Position numbers and translations under genes: made by a program | The notes under the pieces: generated by a model | Databases searched by the model: none | The model's input: only the letters and a program-made list of their open reading frames with translations | What the model was told of the DNA's origin: nothing | Origin: Acidobacteriota bacterium | GTDB lineage: Bacteria > Acidobacteriota > HRBIN11 | Direction of reading: 5' to 3' | DNA: 12,073 bases | NCBI GenBank assembly: GCA_030550225.1 | Contig: JAUQPV010000052.1 | Span: 1-12,073 of the forward strand | In this document: piece by piece, positions 1-4,751 of the stretch | Numbering within the stretch: the first letter of the stretch is position 1 | Layout of the letters: every line of letters begins with the position of its first letter

Positions 1-59
1 CATGGCAAGCGAGGGTGTAGAGCCGGACCCCGTCCCAGGCCGATGGAGGGGAGTCCCGA

Positions 60-404
60 ATGGGCGTGACGGCCGATCAAGTTTGGCATGTCTTACAGAC
101 CGTCGAGGACCCGGAGCTCCCCGTGTCCATCGTGGACCTGGGGTTGGTCCGGGGGGTCCGGGTCGAGGGGGACGACGTCGCCGTCGAGGTCACCTTTACG
201 GCGATGGGCTGTCCCTGCATGGAGTGGATTCAAGAGGACATCCGGACGCGCTTGGCTCGGCTTCCCGGTATCCGCCGGGTCGACGTTCAGGTCGTCTGGG
301 ACCCGCCGTGGACGCCGGCGGACATCCGACCGCCGGCCCGGGAAGCTCTCGCCCGATATGGAGTCGTCGTCCGTGCCCGTGCTCGATCACGTCGAGATCT
401 ATGA
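60..404 (+). CDS. paaD: PaaD-like DUF59/MIP18 protein, short form without zinc ribbon
   Basis: This 114-residue protein has the DUF59 (MIP18/SufT-like) fold seen in PaaD. Conserved blocks are DPELPVSIVDLGLV (residues 17-30) and TAMGCPC (47-53), with Cys51 in the usual GCP position. In known Paa systems PaaD is thought to help assemble or insert the metal centre of the PaaABC(E) phenylacetyl-CoA epoxidase. The ATG follows a GGAGGGGAG-type ribosome site at about 45-53. Typical PaaD proteins are about 160 residues and carry a C-terminal four-Cys zinc ribbon. This one stops after an Arg-rich tail, and a stand-alone zinc ribbon lies downstream at 1532-1720. paaB overlaps its last 47 bases. Bases 1-59 probably hold the end of the preceding gene: one frame ends in WQARV-stop at base 20, which could be paaA, but five codons are too few to identify it. 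The family call is good; the cofactor role is inferred from family knowledge. Confidence 0.85.
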   Translation: MGVTADQVWHVLQTVEDPELPVSIVDLGLVRGVRVEGDDVAVEVTFTAMGCPCMEWIQEDIRTRLARLPGIRRVDVQVVWDPPWTPADIRPPAREALARYGVVVRARARSRRDL

Positions 405-606
405 AGTGTTCGCCCGCCACCGGCGGGAAGAGCCCCTCCGGCATGTCGGGACCGTGACGGCCCCGAACGTCGAGATGGCTCGACTTTACGCCCGGGTCAT
501 CTACGACGAAGATATGTGGGACGCCATGGTCGTCGTGCCTCGAGCGGCGATGGTTCCCGTCGAACCCCGCTACGGCGGGTCGTCCCGGAGGTCCGGCGGT
601 GAGTGA
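358..606 (+). CDS. paaB: Phenylacetyl-CoA epoxidase subunit PaaB
   Basis: This 82-residue protein matches the small PaaB subunit. It has a YEVFARHRR start (residues 15-23), then RHVGTVTAPNVEMARLYAR (28-46), the equivalent of the family pattern in which a His-Val-Gly-Ser-type strand is followed by an E-M-A-x3-AR helix, and a VVVP strand near residue 60. PaaB bridges the PaaA and PaaC subunits in known epoxidase complexes and has no catalytic residues of its own. The family is usually about 95 residues. The ATG at 358 lies inside paaD and has only a weak, distant ribosome site. An in-frame GTG at 373 has a GGAG nine bases upstream and is a credible alternative start. The stop overlaps the start of paaC, suggesting translational coupling. 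Identification rests on motif and neighbours. Confidence 0.8.
   Translation: MESSSVPVLDHVEIYEVFARHRREEPLRHVGTVTAPNVEMARLYARVIYDEDMWDAMVVVPRAAMVPVEPRYGGSSRRSGGE
587..591 (+). promoter_or_regulatory. Ribosome binding site for paaC
   Basis: A GGAGG lies seven bases upstream of the GTG at 599, inside the paaB coding sequence. It supports the GTG as the paaC start, which would otherwise be doubtful because it overlaps the last codons of paaB. Confidence 0.7.
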
Positions 607-1321
607 CCCGTGGGTCGGCATCGAGGAGGACGGTCGGTCGACACTGCAAGCCCTGGTCCATTCGTTGGCGGAAAACAAAAAACTCCTGGGTCGGCGGTAC
701 AGCGAATGGGCCGTCGGCGGGCCGACCCTGGAGGCGGCCATCGCCCTTTCGGCGATGACGCAGGACGAGCTCGGTCATTCCCGGGTCCTGTACGGCCTCT
801 TGGAAGAACTGCGAGGCGTACCGGCGACAGGCGACGCCGATTGGCAGGTCGAGGGCTGGGGCCTTTCGGTCCTGACCCGGCCTTTTGAGACGTGGGCTCA
901 CCTGATCGTCGTCACCGTTTTCCTGGATTCGGCCCTGACGACGCTCGTGGAGGCGGCTACGACGTCGGTCTTCCTGCCCCTCCAGCGGCGGACCCGGAAG
1001 ATGGTCGAAGAGGAGCGGTACCACGCCCTGTATGGGTCTCAGTGGCTCGAACGCCTGGCCCGTCGCCCGCAGGTCCGCCGAGCGATGGCCGAGTCGGCCC
1101 TTCAGGTCTTCACGGAGGCGATGGCCTGGTTTGGGCCCCCCGGTGACCTGACCCCCCTGCGGGCTGCCGGCATTCTCGGGGCCGACGCGGACGAACTCCG
1201 AGACCGATACTTCCAGAGGGTCCGCCCTGCCTTGGAGGCCCTCGACCTGCGGCCGGAGGCGGTCGCCGTCCCCTGGGACCGTTGGGACCCGGCGTGGCGG
1301 CGTCTGCGTCCGGGCGATTGA
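599..1321 (+). CDS. paaC: Phenylacetyl-CoA epoxidase subunit PaaC, ferritin-like
   Basis: This 240-residue protein is a four-helix, ferritin-like PaaC. The stretch LAENKKLLGRRYSEW (23-37) aligns with the family's D-N-x-LILG-x-RL-x-EW helix, and VEEERYHALYGSQWLERL (136-153) with the EVRYHLRWSSEW helix. PaaC is the structural partner of the catalytic PaaA in epoxidation of the phenylacetyl-CoA ring. The well-studied enterobacterial PaaC lacks iron ligands. Here candidate ligands are present on all four helices: E25, E57xxH60 (in QDELGHSR), E118 and E139xxH142. The start is a GTG with a GGAGG seven bases upstream, overlapping the end of paaB. The order paaD-paaB-paaC differs from the enterobacterial paaABCD order. 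The alternative that this is another ferritin-like oxygenase subunit is unlikely given the neighbours. Confidence 0.87.
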   Translation: MSDPWVGIEEDGRSTLQALVHSLAENKKLLGRRYSEWAVGGPTLEAAIALSAMTQDELGHSRVLYGLLEELRGVPATGDADWQVEGWGLSVLTRPFETWAHLIVVTVFLDSALTTLVEAATTSVFLPLQRRTRKMVEEERYHALYGSQWLERLARRPQVRRAMAESALQVFTEAMAWFGPPGDLTPLRAAGILGADADELRDRYFQRVRPALEALDLRPEAVAVPWDRWDPAWRRLRPGD

Positions 1322-1338
1322 GTGGGTCTTGGATGCGG

Positions 1339-1487
1339 GGTGTCCGGTACGAAAGACCACAGACCACCGACCATAGACCTGTTTTCGGAATGTTGGTTCG
1401 CTTCGTCTCAAGACGGGGTATTCCGATGACTCCGTGAAGTCTATGGTCTGCAGTCTTCTTTGGGCCTAACACCCAATACCGAACACC
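1339..1487. repeat. Nested palindromic intergenic element A
   Basis: The gap between paaC and the zinc-ribbon gene holds a large nested palindrome. Three levels pair around nearly the same axis near 1409. The outer arms are 1339-1349 with 1477-1487 (10 of 11 pairs). The middle arms are 1369-1378 with 1439-1448 (GACCATAGAC, perfect). The inner arms are 1385-1391 with 1420-1426 (TCGGAAT, perfect) and the tip is 1404-1408 with 1411-1415. The right flank (1468-1493), read on the minus strand, is a run of 7-base units such as TTGGGTG and TTCGGTA. It could form a cruciform or an RNA hairpin of about 150 nt. No open reading frame of interest lies in it. Confidence 0.75.
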
Positions 1488-1514
1488 CAACACCGAGTTA
1501 GACTATTATGATAA

Positions 1515-1520
1515 GGGAGG
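1515..1520 (+). promoter_or_regulatory. Ribosome binding site for the zinc-ribbon gene
   Basis: A GGGAGG lies 11 bases before the ATG at 1532. It sits downstream of the longer in-frame ATG at 1508, which has no ribosome site of its own, so it favours the shorter protein. Confidence 0.55.
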
Positions 1521-1531
1521 ACCTGATCGTC

Positions 1532-1720
1532 ATGACGATGAGCCGGCCAGGGTTCGAGACGGTCTCAGAGCCCGACTGGGCCGCTCGGGTCGTCTGCCCG
1601 TGGTGTCATCGGGACGACACGGAGCGGCTCTCCGAGTGGGGTCCCTTCCTGTCGGTGGCCCAGTATTACTGTCGGGCCTGCCGGACCGTCTTTGACGTCG
1701 TCCGGGATATTCGGTCTTAG
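1532..1720 (+). CDS. Stand-alone PaaD-type zinc-ribbon protein
   Basis: This 62-residue protein contains one zinc ribbon: CPWC (Cys22, Cys25) and CRAC (Cys47, Cys50), separated by a segment containing TERLSEWGP and YY, followed by RTVFD. The spacing and the aromatic-CRACR-x-x-FD tail closely resemble the C-terminal ribbon of full-length PaaD (pattern CPxCGSxDT ... YRCRACREPFD). The upstream paaD at 60-404 lacks exactly this domain, so the two genes probably encode separated halves of PaaD acting on the Paa epoxidase. The start at 1532 is chosen for the GGGAGG at 1515-1520; ATGs at 1508 and 1538 are also in frame. It lies 210 bases after paaC, separated by palindromic element A, and is followed by palindrome B. 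The domain assignment is from pattern; the link with PaaD is inference. Confidence 0.75.
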   Translation: MTMSRPGFETVSEPDWAARVVCPWCHRDDTERLSEWGPFLSVAQYYCRACRTVFDVVRDIRS

Positions 1721-1725
1721 ACGTT

Positions 1726-1811
1726 AGGTGTTCGGTCATTCGGGGGTTGGAGAATCCCCGGTCTCTCATCTCCGATTCCCCCGAAGACCGGATACCCAGT
1801 GCCGAACACCT
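1726..1811. repeat. Palindromic intergenic element B
   Basis: Just after the zinc-ribbon stop, AGGTGTTCGG (1726-1735) is the exact reverse complement of 1802-1811. Inside it, TTCGGGGG (1739-1746) pairs exactly with 1778-1785, and the flanking CGGTC also pairs with GACCG, leaving one bulged base. The element ends 18 bases before the yebC start, so transcripts of yebC would carry it as a folded leader. The GTGTTCGGT arm is shared with elements A and E. Confidence 0.7.
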
Positions 1812-1819
1812 GAAAGCAT

Positions 1820-1823
1820 GGAG
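1820..1823 (+). promoter_or_regulatory. Ribosome binding site for yebC
   Basis: GGAG lies six bases before the ATG at 1830. It decides between this start and in-frame upstream starts, whose extra residues would be encoded by palindrome B and do not belong to the family. Confidence 0.6.
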
Positions 1824-1829
1824 TTTACG

Positions 1830-2588
1830 ATGGCGGGTCATTCTCGATGGGCGAACATTCGTCACAAGAAGGAGGCTCAGGACCGGAAGCGGGGCAAGAT
1901 CTTCGGCAAGCTCTTCCGGGAGATCACCGTGGCGGCCCGCCTGGGTGGCGGTGACCCGGATTATAACCCCCGCCTGCGGGCGGCCATCGATAACGCCCGG
2001 GCCTTCAACATGCCGATGGAAAACATCGAGCGGGCGATCAAGAAGGGGACCGGCGAGCTGGCCGACGAATCGGCCTCGCTTCAGGAAGTCACCTACGAGG
2101 GCTACGGTCCGGGGGGCGTGGCCATCTATATCGAGGCGATGACGGACAATCGGAACCGCACGAGCTCGGAGCTCCGGCACCTGTTCTCCAAGCACGGCGG
2201 CAACTTGGGCGAAGCGGGCTGTGTGGCCTGGATGTTTCAGCGACGGGGCTTCATCCAGATCCCGAAGACGGCGGTGTCCGAAGACCGGCTGTATGAGATC
2301 GCCCTCGAGCTGGAGGCCGAGGACGTCCGGGACGAAGGTGATTCGTGGGCGATTTACACTGACGTCGGGGACTTCTGGCGGGTCCGGGAAGGCCTGGAGC
2401 GCTATCAGATTCCCATCCAGCACGCGGAACTGGCGATGATCCCCCAGAATTACATCACGCCCCCGGTCGAAGAGGCCCTGAAGGTCATGCGGCTGGTCGA
2501 GGCCCTGGAGGACCACGACGACGTCCAGCGGGTCTGGACAAACATGGAACTGACCGACGAGGTCCTCCAGCGGGCGACGGCGGCGTGA
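1830..2588 (+). CDS. yebC: YebC/PmpR family protein
   Basis: This 252-residue protein is a standard-length YebC/TACO1-family member. It begins with the family signature MAGHSRWANIRHKKEAQD, followed by KIFGKLFREITVAAR, NPRLRAAIDNARAFNMPMENIERAIKKGTG and the VTYEGYGPGGVAIYIEAMTDNRNRT block. The middle part has KHGGNLGEAGCVAWMF. Members have been described as DNA-binding regulators (PmpR) and, more recently, as ribosome-associated factors that relieve stalling on proline-rich stretches. The sequence does not decide which applies. The ATG at 1830 fits the conserved N-terminus and has GGAG six bases upstream. The gene is followed within seven bases by ruvC, the usual yebC-ruvC-ruvA neighbourhood. 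No key segment is missing. Confidence 0.97.
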   Translation: MAGHSRWANIRHKKEAQDRKRGKIFGKLFREITVAARLGGGDPDYNPRLRAAIDNARAFNMPMENIERAIKKGTGELADESASLQEVTYEGYGPGGVAIYIEAMTDNRNRTSSELRHLFSKHGGNLGEAGCVAWMFQRRGFIQIPKTAVSEDRLYEIALELEAEDVRDEGDSWAIYTDVGDFWRVREGLERYQIPIQHAELAMIPQNYITPPVEEALKVMRLVEALEDHDDVQRVWTNMELTDEVLQRATAA

Positions 2589-2594
2589 TGGGGC

Positions 2595-3092
2595 ATGCAA
2601 GTCCTGGGCATCGATCCGGGTACGCTTTGCACAGGTTTTGCCCTCCTGACGTGGGACGGCTCGGTCGGACGGGTCGTCGAGTTGGGATACTGGCGCCCTT
2701 CGTGTACCCGTTGGGTGGACCGGATTCGGGACTTATACGATGCCGTGGAGGCCTGGCTCCAGGGGTATGGGCCGGACGCCGTCGCCGTCGAGGCCCCCTT
2801 TGTCCATCCCCGGTACCCCCGGAGCGGTCTTCGGGTCGAGCACGTCCTGAGTGTCGTCGTGACGGCCCTTGCCCGAAACGGCTATACGTGGACGGAATAC
2901 CCGGCCTCGGTCGTCCGACGCTCCGTGGTGGGGGCTGGCCATGCCGATAAGAGCGCCGTCCGACGGTATCTCTACGCCCTCCTGCCGGAGACCCGTCGGT
3001 GGGCGCACATGCCGGATGACGCTTTTGACGCTCTGGCCGTGGCTTACTGCCATAGTTTGGCGGTCTTGAGTCCGCCGGTGGGTCGACGATGA
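2595..3092 (+). CDS. ruvC: Crossover junction endodeoxyribonuclease RuvC
   Basis: This 165-residue protein is the Holliday-junction resolvase. The RNase H-like fold is marked by LGIDPGT (4-10) and by DDAFDALAVAYCH near the C-terminus. The four acidic metal ligands are present: Asp7, Glu66, Asp142 and Asp145. Phe69, which is important for resolution in the E. coli enzyme, is also in place (E-A-P-F). GAGHADKSAVRRYL (113-126) matches the basic DNA-contact region. The segment after Phe69 (HPRYPRSGLRVEHVLSVV) is unusual: the common N-x2-SA-x-KLGQARG pattern is hardly recognisable. The protein cleaves four-way junctions during recombination with RuvAB. The start lies six bases after the yebC stop, and the stop overlaps the ruvA start as ATGA, so translation is likely coupled. 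Confidence 0.93.
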   Translation: MQVLGIDPGTLCTGFALLTWDGSVGRVVELGYWRPSCTRWVDRIRDLYDAVEAWLQGYGPDAVAVEAPFVHPRYPRSGLRVEHVLSVVVTALARNGYTWTEYPASVVRRSVVGAGHADKSAVRRYLYALLPETRRWAHMPDDAFDALAVAYCHSLAVLSPPVGRR

Positions 3093-3685
3093 TCGGATAC
3101 CTGCGGGGTCAAGTCCTGGAACGGGAACCGACACGCCTCCTGTTGGACGTGCAGGGCGTCGGCTACGTCGTGTATGTCCCCCTGACCCTTCATGCGACTG
3201 TCGGCCAGGCCTTATCCCTTCGGATATACACCCATGTCACCGACGATCAGATCACGCTGTACGGCTTTGAAGACGACCGCCAGCTCCGCCTGTTCGAGCA
3301 TCTCTTGAAGGTCCAGGGCGTCGGTCCCCGTATCGGGATGAGCATCCTGTCTCACATGACGCCCGATGAGTTTGTTCAGATCGTCCGTCGGCGGGATGCT
3401 CGGCGCCTGCGGGAAATCCCTGGTGTGGGCCCCAAGGTCAGCGAACGGATCGTCGTCGAGCTGGCCCCTATGATGGAGCGGTGGAGCGTGGCGGCCGAAA
3501 AGGCGCCCTCCCCAACGGCCGCCTCCGAGGGCCGCTTTCAGGAGGTCATCCGGGCCTTAGAGGTCCTGGGGTACAGCCGACGGGAGGTCGAAGCCCTCGT
3601 CCGGGACGTGCTTCAGCAGTCGCCGCCGGACGAGCCTATCGAGGACGTCCTCCGGAAGGTCCTCCGCCGAAAGGCCGCCTCGTGA
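3089..3685 (+). CDS. ruvA: Holliday junction DNA-binding protein RuvA
   Basis: This 198-residue protein is of normal RuvA length and has all three domains. The OB-fold is at about 1-63 (MIGYLRG..., TLYGF). Two helix-hairpin-helix motifs follow: LLKVQGVGPRIGMSIL (72-87) and LREIPGVGPKVSERIVVEL (107-125). A flexible linker follows, then domain III (about 150-193, VIRALEVLGYSRREVEALV), which contacts RuvB. The acidic pin of the E. coli protein corresponds to Asp52-Asp53 here. RuvA forms tetramers on Holliday junctions and loads the RuvB motor. The ATG overlaps the ruvC stop by four bases. No ruvB follows, so it must be elsewhere in the genome. The stop codon overlaps the first octamer of the downstream repeat element. 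Confidence 0.97.
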   Translation: MIGYLRGQVLEREPTRLLLDVQGVGYVVYVPLTLHATVGQALSLRIYTHVTDDQITLYGFEDDRQLRLFEHLLKVQGVGPRIGMSILSHMTPDEFVQIVRRRDARRLREIPGVGPKVSERIVVELAPMMERWSVAAEKAPSPTAASEGRFQEVIRALEVLGYSRREVEALVRDVLQQSPPDEPIEDVLRKVLRRKAAS

Positions 3686-3929
3686 ATTCGGGGGTTCGGC
3701 GACTCGGGAGTTCGGCAGATGGGAGGTAGGGTCAATGCCTGGATGCGGGCATCTCCCCTTAGGCGGTGGGTATCATCTGGCCGCTGTCCCGGGTAGCTCC
3801 GGATAGGGACGGCTGCCATCCGCCCCCTCGGTCCACTATCAGGAGGTCGCCCCTACTCCGCCTCCCCGACCTGCCGAACTGCCCATCTGCCTACCTGCCG
3901 AATCGCCGAATTGCCGAATTCCCGAATGG
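3684..3929. repeat. Structured intergenic element C, containing repeat copy 1
   Basis: The ruvA-NUDIX gap is filled by one element. Its left edge is four 8-base units ending in TCGG (3684-3715, e.g. GAATTCGG, GAGTTCGG). Its right edge is four 8-base units CCGAATNN (3898-3929), the inverse of the left units. Between them, 3695-3888 is repeated at 4391-4590. Inner features include GATG-CGGG-CATC (3742-3753) and an imperfect 12-bp stem between 3779-3790 and 3806-3817. CAGATGGG at 3716-3723 is mirrored by CCCATCTG at 3882-3889. The left octamers overlap the ruvA stop and the right octamers overlap the proposed NUDIX start. No gene is evident inside. Confidence 0.75.
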
Positions 3930-4390
3930 CCGAGACGGTGGCCATGCATGTCATCCCGGAGACGGGCTATGCCCTGACGGCCGATGTCCTGGTCGTCGCC
4001 CGGACGCCGTCGCCTCAGGTCCTCCTCATTCAACGAGGGCGGCCGCCCTTTGAAGGCGCCTGGGCGATCCCCGGCGGATTCCTGGAACCCCACGAGCGGG
4101 TCGCCACGTGCGCGGTCCGAGAGTTAGCGGAAGAGACGGGGATTCAGGTCCTGGAATCGGACCTCCTGTTGGTCGGCATCTATGACGCACCGGGCCGGGA
4201 CCCCCGGGGCCGGGTGATCACGGTCGCCTATGTCGTCGTCGTGCCGGCCCCTGTCGAGGTCCAGGGCGGCGACGACGCCGCCCGGGCCGCCTGGTGTCCC
4301 GTCGAGAGCCTCCCTCCGTTGGCCTTCGATCACGACGTCATCATCCGGGACAGTCTGGCCCACTTACGACGGCTTGGGTTGTTGCACTGA
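3926..4390 (+). CDS. NUDIX hydrolase, ADP-ribose pyrophosphatase-like
   Basis: This protein of about 154 residues has a complete Nudix box, GX5EX7REUXEEXGU: Gly51, Glu57, Arg65-Glu66, Glu69-Glu70, Gly72. The preceding VLLIQRGRPPFEGAWAIPGGF pattern and TADVLVV strand are typical of the ADP-ribose pyrophosphatase/NrtR-type branch. Such enzymes split nucleoside diphosphate derivatives using Mg2+ held by the box glutamates. The exact substrate cannot be read from sequence, and no DNA-binding domain follows, so it is not an NrtR repressor. The start is uncertain: ATG 3926 lies in the last octamer of element C and lacks a ribosome site, and ATG 3944 is a reasonable alternative. The next repeat copy begins at the base after the stop, so the gene sits between two copies of that repeat. 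Confidence 0.88.
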   Translation: MAETVAMHVIPETGYALTADVLVVARTPSPQVLLIQRGRPPFEGAWAIPGGFLEPHERVATCAVRELAEETGIQVLESDLLLVGIYDAPGRDPRGRVITVAYVVVVPAPVEVQGGDDAARAAWCPVESLPPLAFDHDVIIRDSLAHLRRLGLLH

Positions 4391-4590
4391 TTCAGCGACT
4401 CGGGAGTTCGGCAGATGGGAGGTGGGGGCAATGCTTGGATGCAAGCATCCCTTTTAGGCGGTGGGCGTCATCCGGCCGCTGTCCCGGGTAGTTCCGGATG
4501 GGGACGGCTGCCATCCGCACCCCCGGACCACCATCAGGAGGTCGCCCCTACTCTGCCTTCCCGACCCCCGACCTGCTGAACTGCCCATCT
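4391..4590. repeat. Repeat copy 2 of the ~195-bp element
   Basis: This stretch is a direct repeat of 3695-3888, by my manual alignment roughly 85-90 % identical apart from small indels. It begins at the base after the NUDIX stop. Conserved features include CGACTCGGGAGTTCGGCAGA near the left end, the GATG-CAAG-CATC hairpin (4438-4449; CGGG loop in copy 1), GCCGCTGTCCCGGGTAG and ATCAGGAGGTCGCCCCTACT. A 7-bp stem CGGATGG/CCATCCG (4496-4502 with 4511-4517) is perfect here and has one mismatch in copy 1. The right-hand octamer arm of copy 1 is not found here; a hairpin array follows instead. Confidence 0.8.
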
Positions 4591-4601
4591 TCATGGGGTT
4601 G

Positions 4602-4690
4602 ACACCGGGATGGCTCCCGGTGTTCTAAGGATGACACCGCCATGACTGGCGGTGTTCGGATGGGATGGACGCCGCCATGACTGGCGGCGT
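4602..4690. repeat. Three tandem perfect hairpins
   Basis: Three successive 22-base hairpins lie upstream of the alpha-2-macroglobulin gene. Each has a perfect 9-bp stem and a 4-base loop. The arms are 4602-4610/4615-4623 (ACACCGGGA, loop TGGC), 4634-4642/4647-4655 (ACACCGCCA, loop TGAC) and 4669-4677/4682-4690 (ACGCCGCCA, loop TGAC). Stem differences between units are compensated on the other arm in every case. Spacing between start points is 32 and 35 bases. No T-run follows, so they do not look like intrinsic terminators. A role as protein-binding site, RNA structure or mobile repeat is open. Confidence 0.85.
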
Positions 4691-4741
4691 TCCGAATCGT
4701 CGATCCCCCACCTGTCGACCTGCCCATCTGCCGACCTATCC

Positions 4742-4746
4742 AGGGG
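4742..4746 (+). promoter_or_regulatory. Ribosome binding site for the alpha-2-macroglobulin gene
   Basis: AGGGG lies five bases before the ATG at 4752. The protein from that ATG starts MRRKGFLG and runs into a hydrophobic segment, as expected for an exported protein. The longer in-frame start at 4665 would be encoded by the third hairpin and has no such support. Confidence 0.65.
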
Positions 4747-4751
4747 TTCCT

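Noticed and set aside
3..20. End of an upstream gene, possibly paaA (WQARV-stop)
   Set aside because: Five codons cannot identify a gene, and the other two forward frames also stay open past this point. Context makes paaA plausible but not supported.
2..457. 151-codon open frame overlapping paaD in another frame
   Set aside because: Its translation is Gly/Arg/Pro-rich without family motifs and is out of frame with the clear DUF59 protein.
3695..4590. Integron-like layout: gene followed by an imperfect palindromic site, repeated
   Set aside because: The repeat ends (GTTCGGC ... GCCGAAC) do not fit the attC core GTTRRRY, the unit is long, the upstream gene is the housekeeping ruvA, and no integrase is seen.
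4602..4690. Short CRISPR-like array
   Set aside because: Only three units with spacers of about 10-13 bases, perfect stems that differ between units, and no cas genes. It is a hairpin array, not a CRISPR.
4602..4690. Intrinsic terminators after the NUDIX gene
   Set aside because: The stems are GC-rich but none is followed by a run of T on either strand.
4665..4751. Longer start of the macroglobulin gene at 4665
   Set aside because: The extra 29 residues are encoded by the third hairpin and repeat-like sequence, and the hydrophobic anchor would no longer be N-terminal. ATG 4752 has AGGGG five bases upstream.
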